In this document: one piece after another, positions 9,543-17,536 of the stretch
How the letters are laid out: each line of letters starts with the position of its first letter
How positions within the stretch are numbered: the first letter of the stretch is position 1
DNA from: Pseudonocardia sp. C8
Lineage (GTDB): Bacteria > Actinomycetota > Actinomycetes > Mycobacteriales > Pseudonocardiaceae
Length of the DNA: 64,000 nucleotides
Assembly: GCF_014267175.1 (NCBI RefSeq)
Contig: NZ_JACMTR010000002.1
Span: 1 to 64,000 of the forward strand
Direction of reading: 5' to 3'
The notes under the pieces: model-generated
The model's input: only the letters and a program-made list of their open reading frames with translations
Database searches by the model: none
What the model was told of the DNA's origin: nothing
Translations under genes and position numbers: made by a program

Positions 9543-9959
9543 GTGGACGCGCCCCGCCGGCCGGGCCCGCTGCGCTGGCTGTGGTACGCGGCCGGGGGCC
9601 GGCTGCCCGCCCGCCACCGGGACTGGGTGCTGCACGACACCACCTGCCGGACCTGGCACGTGCGGCACTTCGCGCGCACGGTGGCGCTCCTGACCGTCCT
9701 GTCGGTCCCGATCGCGCTGCTGGTGCCCGGCCCGCTGTGGCTGAGGCTCACGGCGCTGCTGCTCGGCTGGCTGGTGTCGCTGCAGTACTCGCTGTTCGTG
9801 ATGGAGGAGGCCGTCGAGAACCGGGTGGTGAAGGCCGGCTTCCCGGCCGGGACCGCCCGGGCGACACGGGCCGCCGCCACCGCGGGCGAGCGCGCCGCGG
9901 CGGCGCGGCGCTACGCCGAGCGCTACCGCGACGACGGTGCGGACCCCGGCGGGGACTAG
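9543..9959 (+). CDS. DUF5313 family membrane protein
   Basis: 138 residues. The opening RPGPLRWLWYAAGGRLPAR followed by WVLHDTTCRTW is the hallmark of this actinobacterial family of unknown role. Two adjacent membrane helices span about residues 45-85 (VALLTVLSVPIALLVP and LRLTALLLGWLVSL); the tail is Ala/Arg-rich. GTG 9543 is 6 bp after the acyltransferase stop, so likely co-transcribed. It ends exactly one base before the convergent HAD gene stop. Confidence 0.7.
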   Translation: MDAPRRPGPLRWLWYAAGGRLPARHRDWVLHDTTCRTWHVRHFARTVALLTVLSVPIALLVPGPLWLRLTALLLGWLVSLQYSLFVMEEAVENRVVKAGFPAGTARATRAAATAGERAAAARRYAERYRDDGADPGGD

Positions 9960-10934
9960 CTAGCGCTTCCGGTAGGCCATCCCGGCCGCCACCGCACCCG
10001 CCACCGCGCCGGCGCCCAGCACCGACGGCACCCCGATCCGGGCCGCCTTGCGCCCGGTCCGGAAGTCGCGGATCTGCCAGTTCCGGGCCTTCGCCACGTC
10101 CCGCAGCTCGGAGTCCGGGTTGACGGCCACCGCGGTGCCCACCGCCGACAGCATCGGGACGTCGTTCACCGAGTCCGAGTAGGCGGTGCAGCGCCGCAGG
10201 TCCAGGCCCTCGGCCGCGGCCAGCGCGCGGACCGCGTGCGCCTTCGCCGGGCCGTGCAGGATCTCGCCGACCAGCCGGCCGGTGTAGAGGCCGTCGACCG
10301 ACTCCGCGACCGTCCCGAGCGCCCCGGTCAGCCCGAGCCGGCGGGCGATGATCCGGGCCAGCTCGACCGGGGTCGCGGTGACCAGCCAGACCCGCTGTCC
10401 GGCGTCCAGGTGCATCTGGGCGAGCGCCCGGGTGCCGGTCCAGATCCGGTCGGCCATCAGCTCGTCGTAGATCTCCTCGCCGAGCGCGACGACCTCGTCG
10501 ACCGGCCGGCCCGCGACGAACGACAGCGCGGTGTCCCGGTGCCCGGCGATGCCGCCCTTGTCCTCCCGGCCACCGATCCGGAACTTCAGCTGCTGCCAGG
10601 CGAAGCCGGCCAGGTCGGAGGTGGTGAAGAACTTGCGTGCGGCGAGCCCGCGGGCGAAGTGGAAGATCGACGCGCCGACCATCATCGTGTTGTCGACGTC
10701 GAAGAACGCCGCCGCGGTCAGGTCCGGCGGCGGGGCGTCGGCGTCGGGCTCCTCGAGCCGGGCGTCGGCGTGCTCGGCGGCGACCGCGGCGGCGGCCGAG
10801 GCCTGCCCGGCCCGCTGCGCGGAGTCGAGCGCGGTCGCGCTCTCCAGCACGCCGGGCTCCTCCGCCAGCCCGGTCTCGCGCCCGGTCGGGTCGAGGTTGA
10901 CCTCGTCGGGAACGGACCCGGGATCACTCACCAC
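9960..10934 (-). CDS. HAD-superfamily phosphatase (SerB-like, HAD-IB)
   Basis: 324 residues. Catalytic motif I is [11 protein letters not shown] (nucleophile Asp and general acid Asp), motif [10 protein letters not shown], motif III/IV with Lys in GPAKAHAV and [14 protein letters not shown] (metal Asp residues). The sequence order equals SerB-type phosphoserine phosphatases (Rv0505c position in mycobacteria; SCO3321 in Streptomyces). About 70 disordered acidic residues precede motif I; the last 25 residues are small and hydrophobic and may anchor it. GTG at 10934 has AGGAAG 6 nt upstream. Could act on phosphoserine or on a lipid phosphate. Confidence 0.8.
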   Translation of the reverse strand: MVSDPGSVPDEVNLDPTGRETGLAEEPGVLESATALDSAQRAGQASAAAAVAAEHADARLEEPDADAPPPDLTAAAFFDVDNTMMVGASIFHFARGLAARKFFTTSDLAGFAWQQLKFRIGGREDKGGIAGHRDTALSFVAGRPVDEVVALGEEIYDELMADRIWTGTRALAQMHLDAGQRVWLVTATPVELARIIARRLGLTGALGTVAESVDGLYTGRLVGEILHGPAKAHAVRALAAAEGLDLRRCTAYSDSVNDVPMLSAVGTAVAVNPDSELRDVAKARNWQIRDFRTGRKAARIGVPSVLGAGAVAGAVAAGMAYRKR

Positions 10935-11020
10935 GGCGGCCTTCCTGGTGCGACGGCGTCACGCGCCCTGAGGATGCCCGGGCGCGCTCCCAGCCTACTT
11001 GCGCGCGGGCGGAACGCGGA

Positions 11021-12475
11021 TCAGTCGCCCGTGGCCGAACCGAGCCCGGGCAGCAGCGGCGGGAGCGTGATCGGCGGGAGCAGCTTGCCGTCCGGCGACG
11101 ACGGACCCTGCGACGGCGTGCTGCTCGGCGAGCTGCTGGTGGGGACCCCGGGGTCGCCCAGCAGCGGCAGGCCGCCGCGGCTCGTCTCGCCGCTCTCGGT
11201 CGTGCTGGTCGGGGCCTCCGACGACGACGTCTCCGGGCTCGTGGTCTCCGCGCTCGGCGACCCGGTCCCGGACGGTGTCGTGGACTCCTCCGGCGTCGAC
11301 GTCGCCGACTGCCGGGAGGCGTCGCCGCTCGTCGTTCCGCCCGTGCGGCACTCGCCGGGGACCGGCCCGAGGTCGTCGACGGTGCCCCCGCCGTCCGTGG
11401 CGCAGCCGCTGCCCGCGCGCAGCGCCTCGGCCCGCGCCAGCACCCGGTCGAGGAGCTCGACGGCGTCGGCGGTCGCCGGGCGGCTCTCGGCGGGCAGCTC
11501 CTCCTGCAGCCGGGTGAGCCGGCCGGACTGGGCGGCCGCCCACGTCCGGAGCTCGGCGAGCCGGGCGGAGCCGGCGCCGTCGGTGCCGGCGTCGGCCAGC
11601 ATCAGCCGGCTGCCGGTGCCGGTGGCCCGGTGGAAGTCCTCCATGGCGGCCGCGACCTCGCCCGGCGACGGCGGGGTCGCGCGGGCCACCATGCTCTCCA
11701 GCTCGTCCACCCGGGACCGGGCCAGGTCGAGCTGGCGGGCGGCCTCGGCCTGCTCGCCGACGGTGAAGACCCCGCCGACGCTCTCGCTGGCCCGCTTCAT
11801 GCCGTACATGGTGTCGCCCGGCAGGGCGTCCCGGCTGACCGTCGAGGTCACGCCGGCGATCACCGCGATCGCGGCGAACCCGCCGACCACGATGCCGAAG
11901 CGCTTGCGCACGCTCGGGCGGCGGCGCTCCAGCATCCGCGGGCCCGACGGGCGGGCGGCCTCGTCACGGCCGGGACCGGCGTCGGTGTCACGGGCCGGGC
12001 CGGCGGCCGCGGCGGCCGTCGACCGCTCCGGGTGGTCCGGGTGGTCGCTCGGCAGCACGTGCCGGCCGCGGCGCGGGCGCGGCGAGCGCGCACCCGGGTC
12101 GTCGGCGACGGGCGTGCGCTCCCCGGCGGAGCGCCGGCTGGACACCGCGTCCCAGTCGAGGTCATCGGCGATCGGCGGGCCGATCGGCGCGGTCAGGTCG
12201 CCCCGGTCGGCGTGCGGGCCGGTGGGCCGGCCGCCGTGCGACGGCCCGCTCCCGGGCTGCTCCGCACCCCCGATACCCTCCCGCGCGAGCACGTCGAAGA
12301 AGCGCTGCCGCATCCGGTCCGAGGCGTGCGGGTCCGGCGAGAGGTCACGGCGCGAACGGTCGAGCGCCGCGGCCAGCGCGACCTCGTGCGCCAGCTCCTC
12401 CGACGCAGGAGCGCCCGCCGGGGCCCGGTCGAAGCCGTCCTCCGCCGGATACCTGTCGTCCCATGCCCTGGGCAT
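11021..12475 (-). CDS. DUF5667 membrane protein, probable anti-sigma factor (RsbN-like)
   Basis: 484 residues, one membrane helix (FGIVVGGFAAIAVIAGVTSTV, about residues 200-220). Cytoplasmic N-terminus has a short helical segment (ELAHEVALAAALDR near 30) followed by disordered sequence; outside the cell are DUF5667 (SRDALPGDTMYGMKRASES onward) and a Ser/Thr/Pro-rich tail of about 130 residues. It lies directly downstream of the BldN-like sigma gene on the same strand, as rsbN follows bldN in Streptomyces, where RsbN holds BldN inactive. The anti-sigma role is inferred from position and topology. ATG 12475 has GAGGA about 8 nt upstream. Confidence 0.65.
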   Translation of the reverse strand: MPRAWDDRYPAEDGFDRAPAGAPASEELAHEVALAAALDRSRRDLSPDPHASDRMRQRFFDVLAREGIGGAEQPGSGPSHGGRPTGPHADRGDLTAPIGPPIADDLDWDAVSSRRSAGERTPVADDPGARSPRPRRGRHVLPSDHPDHPERSTAAAAAGPARDTDAGPGRDEAARPSGPRMLERRRPSVRKRFGIVVGGFAAIAVIAGVTSTVSRDALPGDTMYGMKRASESVGGVFTVGEQAEAARQLDLARSRVDELESMVARATPPSPGEVAAAMEDFHRATGTGSRLMLADAGTDGAGSARLAELRTWAAAQSGRLTRLQEELPAESRPATADAVELLDRVLARAEALRAGSGCATDGGGTVDDLGPVPGECRTGGTTSGDASRQSATSTPEESTTPSGTGSPSAETTSPETSSSEAPTSTTESGETSRGGLPLLGDPGVPTSSSPSSTPSQGPSSPDGKLLPPITLPPLLPGLGSATGD

Positions 12476-12656
12476 GCCGTCCGTCCTCACTGCAGTCTCG
12501 CGCTGCTCGTCGGCGCGTACCTGGCGCGCTCGTCTGCACAACGACCGACCGGCCACGAGGTTACGGCCCCGCTACCGTTCACCGCATCGAGTTGTGCGCT
12601 CACCGCAGTAACCCGCAGCGTCCCTCGTGCTGCGGCCGTTCCGGCCGCTGCGCCGC

Positions 12657-13415
12657 TCACCGCAGACCGTCCGGGAGCAGCTGGGCGAGCCGGCGGACGG
12701 CCCGGTGCTGGAGGGCCTTCACAGCCCCCTCGTTGCGGTCCATCAGCTCGGCGGTCTCGGCGACCGAGAGGCCGCGCAGGAAGCGGTACTGGATGCACTC
12801 GCGCTGGTCCTGGTTGAGCTTGGCGATCGAGGCCAGCAGCTCCTCGTTGGTGGCCATGTCGAGCACCTGCTGCTCGGGGCCGCCGGTCGCCGGCGAGAAG
12901 TCGACCATCTCGGAGGTGGTCTGCTCGAGCCGGTACCGGCTCGACTTCACATGGTCGAAGATCAGGTTCCGGGCGATCGTGACGAACCAGGCCCCGATGT
13001 CGCGGCCCTGGTAGGTGACCGAGGAGATCCGGCGCAGCGCCCGGACGAAGGTCTCCTGGGTGACGTCCTCGGCGAACGCCCGGTCGCCCATCCGGAACAG
13101 CACGTACCGGTACACGACGTCGTGGTAGCGCTCGTACAGCTCGCCGAACGCCCCGGCGTCGCCGGACTGGCAGGCCTCGACGAGGGCCCAGGAGCTGTTG
13201 GCGTCCTCGACCGCGCGGGCCGCCTCGGCGGCGGGGTCGCCGTGCTCGGGTCGCGGCACGTCCTGCGAGATCTGCGGGGCCCGGCGGGGAGCCGGCATGT
13301 TCTGGTCCGTACCGGGCAGGGCGGTCCGGTTCGGGTGGTGCGGGGGAGCGTCGACCAGGGGAGCGGACGCGATCGGCCCCGTCGGCGCGGACGGTGCTGA
13401 GGTCGCTGAAGTCAC
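12657..13415 (-). CDS. bldN: ECF-type RNA polymerase sigma factor, BldN-like
   Basis: 252 residues from GTG 13415, chosen because GGGGAGG sits 5 nt upstream; longer in-frame starts lack ribosome sites. Region 2 runs from about residue 85 (ELYERYHDVVYRYVLFRMG, AEDVTQETFVRALRRI), region 4 from about 195 (QRECIQYRFLRGLSVAETAE, NEGAVKALQHRAVRRL). About 75 residues of Pro/Ala-rich sequence precede region 2; Streptomyces BldN has a comparable N-terminal extension that is cut off to activate it. Synteny with rex-hemACD, proC and a DUF5667 gene supports the assignment. Likely controls development or cell-surface genes. Confidence 0.75.
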   Translation of the reverse strand: MTSATSAPSAPTGPIASAPLVDAPPHHPNRTALPGTDQNMPAPRRAPQISQDVPRPEHGDPAAEAARAVEDANSSWALVEACQSGDAGAFGELYERYHDVVYRYVLFRMGDRAFAEDVTQETFVRALRRISSVTYQGRDIGAWFVTIARNLIFDHVKSSRYRLEQTTSEMVDFSPATGGPEQQVLDMATNEELLASIAKLNQDQRECIQYRFLRGLSVAETAELMDRNEGAVKALQHRAVRRLAQLLPDGLR

Positions 13416-13981
13416 GGACACCTCCCCGTCCGGCTGGGGGCGGACGGCGTCGGGTCGGTCCCGTCCGGGGTCGGGGGCCCGGTCGGGACGGACGGCTGGG
13501 TCGGCTGCGGTCTCGGGGTGTTCGGCGTGCCGGGGGGACCGGTGCGGGCGCATCGGTCGGGTCATGGGTCCCGAGGGCTCGGGCGCCGGCCGGTACGGCA
13601 CCGGTCGGTGGGCCCGGCGCGGCGCAGGACGTCGCACCTCGCTCCGTGTGCGGCGCGGCGCTCGGCGCCGGCACCGCGTGGCGGTGCGCTGGCGATCTGC
13701 ATGCCACTCCCTCGGGTGAGTCGCGCGACGAACCGGCGGTTCGCGCGTTGAACCTCATGTAGCGGCGGAGCATAGACGTTGATCGAGTGGCGCATGGCAC
13801 GTCCTGCCTCTCACCGCGCCTCGGTCCGCCGAGCGGCCGCATGTGCGCGGTCAGCGAACCGTTAGCTCAGTGTGACTGAATTGACACGGTACGTATGCAG
13901 CGACGAGCGGTGCGTGCGCGCGGCGGCCGTTTGCCAGACTGACCGCACGCGTCACGAGTCGTGTCGAGAGGAAGACCTCCC
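13416..13981. other. 566-bp divergent regulatory region between sigma factor and acyl-CoA synthetase
   Basis: No convincing gene. It holds the leader of the BldN-like gene, a BldD-box-like site near 13862, and, reading right, CAGACT at 13935-13940 as a probable -10 for the acyl-CoA synthetase. A TTGACA at 13881 has no matching -10. Confidence 0.5.
13862..13876. promoter_or_regulatory. BldD-box-like operator
   Basis: TTAGCTCAGTGTGAC fits the published BldD pattern nTnACnCWGnGTnAn at eight of nine fixed positions; it overlaps the 13-bp palindrome TCAGTGTGACTGA (13867-13879). In Streptomyces BldD represses bldN, so location upstream of a BldN-like gene is meaningful, though about 450 bp from its start. 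No BldD gene is in the window. Confidence 0.35.
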
Positions 13982-15559
13982 GTGCCGAGTTCCCAGCCAG
14001 CACCCGCCGAGGGGTCGATCGTCCACCTCGCCGACCTGATCGCCCGCAACGCCGCCGACCGGCCCGGGCACGACGCCGTCCGCGACCTGTCCGGCGCCGC
14101 CCCGCTGACGCTGTCCTGGGCGGCGTTCGACGCGGCGGTGAGCGCCGAGGCGGCCCGGCTGCGGGCCTCCGGGGCCCGGCCCGGCGACCGGGTCGCCGTC
14201 GGGTTGCCGGACGGCGCCGCCTACTGCGTCGCGGTGTTCGGCGCGCTGCGCGCGGACGCCGTCGTCGTGCCCTTCGCGGCCGGATCGGTCACCCGCGAGC
14301 TGGAGGTCGTGTTCGGCCAGGCCGAACCGGTCGTCGTCGTGGCCGGGCCGGACGACGAGGCGGCCGCCGGGTGCGCGGAGGGCTGCGGGGCGCGGCTACT
14401 GGCGCCGCCGGACCCGTCGGCGCCCGCCCCGGACGTCGCCCCGCAGCGGGCACCCGCGGACCCCGAGCGGCTCGCCGTGATCGTCTTCACGTCGGGCACG
14501 ACCGGGCGCCCGCGCGGGGTGCAGCTGAGCCACCGGGCGCTGCTGGCGAACCGCCGGCAGGCCGCCGAGCTGCGGCCGGCCCCGGTGAACGGCGTCGACC
14601 GGGTGCTGCTGGCCCTGCCCCTGTTCCACGTCTACGGCCTCGCCGCCGGCCTGCTGCAGGTCTGCTGGGCCGGGGCGACCGTCGTCCTGCCCGGCCGGTT
14701 CGACCCGGAACGGATGGTGGACGCCGTCGTCGACGAGCGGGTGAGCGTGATCGCCGGTGTCCCGTCGATGTTCCGGGCCCTGCTCGGGCTGCCGGCCGAG
14801 CGGCTCCGGTCCGCGATGGGCGGGGTGCGGCTGTGCACCTCCGGCGGCGCCCCGCTGCGCGCCGACTGGCTGGCCGACTTCCGCGCCGCGACCGGGCTCG
14901 ACCTGCACGAGGGCTACGGCCTGTCCGAGGGCGGCCCGGTGATCACCAGCAACGACCTCGGCCGGCCGGCGAAGCCGGGGTCGGTCGGCAAGCCCCTGCC
15001 GGGTGTGGAGCTGCGGCTGGTGGATGCGGCCGGCCGCCCGCTCGACGAGCCGGAACCCCCGGCGGACGACGAGGAGATCGACCTCGACGTCGGCTCCGAC
15101 ACCGGCGACGACACCGGCCTGATCGCGCTGCGCGGGCCGAACCTGTTCTCCGGCTACTGGCCGGACGGCTCCGGCGGTCCGGGCGAGGACGGCTGGTTCG
15201 TCACCGCCGACGTCGGCTACCTCGACGCCGACGGCGACCTGCACCTGGTCGACCGGTCGTCCGACCTGGTGATCGTGAACGGGTTCAACGTCTACCCGCG
15301 CGAGGTCGAGCAGGTCGTCGCCGAGCTCGACGCGGTCGCCGAGGTCGCCGTCGTCGGGGTGCCGGACGACCGGACCGGCGCCGCCGTGAAGGCCGTCGTG
15401 GTCGCCGTGCCGGGGTCCGGGCTCACCGAGGAACGGATCGTCGAGCACTGCGCGGCCCGGCTCGCCCGGTTCAAGCGGCCCGCGGTCGTCGCGTTCACCG
15501 ACGAGCTGCCCCGCACGCCCACGGGCAAGATCGCCCGCCGGACGCTGGCGTGGATGTGA
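13982..15559 (+). CDS. Acyl-CoA synthetase (AMP-dependent)
   Basis: 525 residues; activates a carboxylic acid with ATP and joins it to CoA. Core motifs in order: AMP-binding loop FTSGTTGRPRGVQLSH, LPLFHVYGLAAG, GEGL-type loop LHEGYGLSEGGPV, hinge Asp in WFVTADVGYLDADGDLHLVDR, NGFNVYPREVE, and the C-terminal catalytic Lys in TPTGKIARR. An acidic insert of about 25 residues (EPPADDEEIDLDVGSDTGDD) sits before the hinge and is unusual. GTG 13982 has GAGAGGAAG upstream. Chain length of substrate is not evident. Overlaps the next gene by 4 bp. Confidence 0.85.
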   Translation: MPSSQPAPAEGSIVHLADLIARNAADRPGHDAVRDLSGAAPLTLSWAAFDAAVSAEAARLRASGARPGDRVAVGLPDGAAYCVAVFGALRADAVVVPFAAGSVTRELEVVFGQAEPVVVVAGPDDEAAAGCAEGCGARLLAPPDPSAPAPDVAPQRAPADPERLAVIVFTSGTTGRPRGVQLSHRALLANRRQAAELRPAPVNGVDRVLLALPLFHVYGLAAGLLQVCWAGATVVLPGRFDPERMVDAVVDERVSVIAGVPSMFRALLGLPAERLRSAMGGVRLCTSGGAPLRADWLADFRAATGLDLHEGYGLSEGGPVITSNDLGRPAKPGSVGKPLPGVELRLVDAAGRPLDEPEPPADDEEIDLDVGSDTGDDTGLIALRGPNLFSGYWPDGSGGPGEDGWFVTADVGYLDADGDLHLVDRSSDLVIVNGFNVYPREVEQVVAELDAVAEVAVVGVPDDRTGAAVKAVVVAVPGSGLTEERIVEHCAARLARFKRPAVVAFTDELPRTPTGKIARRTLAWM

Positions 15560-15795
15560 CCGTGCGGGTGCGGCTGCTGACCCGGGCCGGCTGCCACCTG
15601 TGCGCCGACGCCGCCGAGATCGTCGCGCGGGTGTGCGCCGAGACCGGCACCGGATGGGACACGCTCGACGTCGACACCGACCCGGAGCTGCGCGCCGAGT
15701 ACGGCGACCAGGTGCCGGTGGTGTTGCTGGACGGCCGGGAACACGACTCGTTCCGGGTCGACGAGGCCCGGTTGCGGGCGGACCTGTCGGGCTGA
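15556..15795 (+). CDS. Glutaredoxin-like (DUF836) protein
   Basis: 79 residues with a thioredoxin fold: LLTRAGCHLCADAAEIVARV carries the CxxC redox pair, and VPVVLLDG the cis-Pro. It matches the glutaredoxin-like gene before hemA in mycobacteria (Rv0508). GTG 15556 overlaps the stop of the synthetase (GTGA), so translation is probably coupled. Likely a small cytoplasmic disulfide reductase; partner unknown. Confidence 0.8.
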   Translation: MTVRVRLLTRAGCHLCADAAEIVARVCAETGTGWDTLDVDTDPELRAEYGDQVPVVLLDGREHDSFRVDEARLRADLSG

Positions 15796-16402
15796 CCCGC
15801 AGGTGCTCGTCGCCCGTGGGTCGATCAACACGATCAGGCCGTCGCCGGGGCGAGATCGTGCATGTCGTCCCACGGACTGATGTCGATCTGCACGTATCGG
15901 CCGTGCTCGGGGCGGAAGCGTGCGCGTGGACGGTGGGTGCGGAGTCGATCTGCGCGGTGGTGCCGGCACGGGGGCGGATTCGTGCGAGCGGACGGCCTGC
16001 CACGATCCGATCAGCACGTACCGGCCGTAGTCGGGGCAGGAACGTGCGTGTCGACCTGAGGCCGGGGTGTCGATCAGCACGCTGCTGCCCGTATCCGGGG
16101 GACGTGTGCGCGTCGAGGGCCGCTCCCCCGAGGCGGGTGGTGTTCACCGCACCCTGGTGTCCGCGGGATCGGGCCGCGACGCGTTCGGCGCACGGCTGGG
16201 CGCGCTCGCCGCCGGCGGCCGCTCCGGGCCCGGGGCCGCGCAGGACCACGGGCGCGAAGGGGCGGCAGCGCGAGCAGAACGCCGATCGTGGCGTGGGCCT
16301 CGGAGTGCCCTATGTCGCACGGTGAGCGGCCCCTGTGCATCGACCACCGGTCGTTCCTGGTCAGAGCGGTGCGTGAGCACGGAGCGGACCAAGATCGCAA
16401 CT
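15796..16402. other. Non-coding stretch before the rex promoter
   Basis: About 600 bp without a supported gene. The left half is the five-copy 62-bp repeat array; from 16117 to 16402 no clear signal was found. Confidence 0.6.
15821..16116 (+). repeat. 62-bp degenerate tandem repeat array A, five copies
   Basis: Copies begin at 15821, 15883, 15945, 16007 and 16070, a period of 62, 62, 62 and 63 nt. Each has a conserved stretch of about 48 nt that opens TCGATCAGCACG or close to it, continues through a GGCC and a CGGGGC block and ends near GAACGTGCGTGTCGA, then 14-15 nt of unrelated spacer. GCACG near the start and CGTGC near the end can pair. Related units, on the other strand, occur at 38397-38630. 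Confidence 0.85.
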
Positions 16403-16420
16403 TTGTGCGTGCCTTCACAA
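16403..16420. promoter_or_regulatory. Rex operator (ROP) at the rex promoter
   Basis: TTGTGCGTGCCTTCACAA matches the Rex site TTGTGAA-N4-TTCACAA with two mismatches, both in the left half. It covers the -35 and most of the spacer of the rex promoter, so binding would block polymerase; predicts Rex autoregulation as in Streptomyces. Confidence 0.75.
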
Positions 16421-16431
16421 GCGGCTACCGT
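16403..16431 (+). promoter_or_regulatory. Promoter of rex-hemACD
   Basis: -35 TTGTGC (16403-16408), 17-nt spacer, -10 TACCGT (16426-16431). Transcription would start near 16438, giving a leader of about 228 nt before the rex GTG. Confidence 0.65.
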
Positions 16432-16666
16432 GGGTTCCCGTCGCCGGGCCCGCCCGTGACGCGTCGACCGGCCGCCCGCGGCCGGTCCGCGACCGGGCAC
16501 CGGCGACCGTGTCCCCGCCGGCCCTGCCGCCGGGGGTGCGGCCAGCGAGAGCCCCGACCGGAGCACGAACAGTTTCGATGACCGACCGTCCGCGAACAAC
16601 CCCCGCGAGCCGGACGAGCGACGGAACCCGAGCGCGCCCGCGACCGACGCCGGAGGAGGACGGCCC

Positions 16667-17536
16667 GTGAGCCTGCCGCCCACCACCCCCGGCAGCACCG
16701 ACGGCGACGCCGCGGTGGCCGAGGCGGCGTCGGACGGGGAACGCCCCGCCCGCCCGGTGCCCGAGGCGACCGTGTCCCGGCTCGCCGTCTACCTGCGGGT
16801 GCTCGGTGACCTGCGCGAGTCCGGGGTCGAGACCGTCTCCTCCGAGGAGCTCGCCGGGGCGTCCGGGGTGAACTCGGCGAAGCTCCGCAAGGACCTCTCC
16901 TACCTGGGCTCCTACGGTGTCCGCGGGGTCGGGTACGACGTCGCGTCGCTGCAGGAGCGGCTCCGCGGGGAGCTCGGCATGGACCACCGGCAGTCGGTGG
17001 CGCTGGTCGGGGTGGGCAACCTCGGCCTCGCGCTCGCCGGCTACGCCGGGTTCGCCGGGCGCGGCTTCCCGGTCAGTGCCCTGTTCGACGTCGACGACGA
17101 CCTCGTCGGCGTCGAGATCAACGGCATCCTGGTGCGGCACGTCCGGGACATCCCGGAGGCGTGCGCCGAGGGCGGCGTCACGATCGGGATGATCGCGACC
17201 CCCGCGCACGCCGCCCAGTCGGTCTGCGACCTGCTCGTGCGGGGTGGGGTGCAGTCCATCCTCAACTTCGCGCCGGTGCTGTTGCAGGTGCCGGATAACG
17301 TCGAGGTCCGCAAGGTCGACCTCTCGGTCGAGCTGCAGGTTCTCGCGTTCCACGTGGCCCGCCGGCACGGCGCCGGTGTGCCGGGCTCCGCCGGCGGTAC
17401 TGATGAGCCGGGCTCCGCCGGCGGTGCCGGCGAGCCGGGCCCCGCCCCCGGCAGCAGGGCCGGCGGCGAGGCGATCGTCCCGGCAGGCGGCCGGGACACG
17501 AGCGAGACGAACGGATCGGTGGTGTCCCCGCGATGA
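16667..17536 (+). CDS. rex: Redox-sensing transcriptional repressor Rex
   Basis: Senses NADH/NAD ratio and represses respiratory genes when NADH is low. 289 residues. N-terminal winged helix (about 33-85) with [20 protein letters not shown] and [16 protein letters not shown]-terminal Rossmann domain with [16 protein letters not shown] and the Asp of [11 protein letters not shown]; the swapped C-terminal helix includes [13 protein letters not shown]. About 60 extra disordered Gly/Ala/Ser/Glu residues follow and about 30 precede the domain. GTG start has GGAGGAGGA 6 nt upstream. Stop overlaps hemA by 4 bp. Confidence 0.95.
   Translation: MSLPPTTPGSTDGDAAVAEAASDGERPARPVPEATVSRLAVYLRVLGDLRESGVETVSSEELAGASGVNSAKLRKDLSYLGSYGVRGVGYDVASLQERLRGELGMDHRQSVALVGVGNLGLALAGYAGFAGRGFPVSALFDVDDDLVGVEINGILVRHVRDIPEACAEGGVTIGMIATPAHAAQSVCDLLVRGGVQSILNFAPVLLQVPDNVEVRKVDLSVELQVLAFHVARRHGAGVPGSAGGTDEPGSAGGAGEPGPAPGSRAGGEAIVPAGGRDTSETNGSVVSPR

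Noticed and set aside
13416..13637. Longer N-terminus of the BldN-like sigma factor (starts near 13565 or 13637)
   Set aside because: These upstream starts lack a ribosome site, while GTG 13415 has GGGGAGG at 5 nt; the longer form would add only Pro/Arg-rich sequence.
13881..13886. TTGACA as a promoter of the acyl-CoA synthetase gene
   Set aside because: No -10-like hexamer at 16-18 nt on the plus strand; CAGACT at 13935 is a better candidate.
15821..16116. CRISPR array
   Set aside because: Repeats are about 48 nt and degenerate, spacers only 14-15 nt, and no cas gene is nearby. Better described as a 62-bp tandem repeat.
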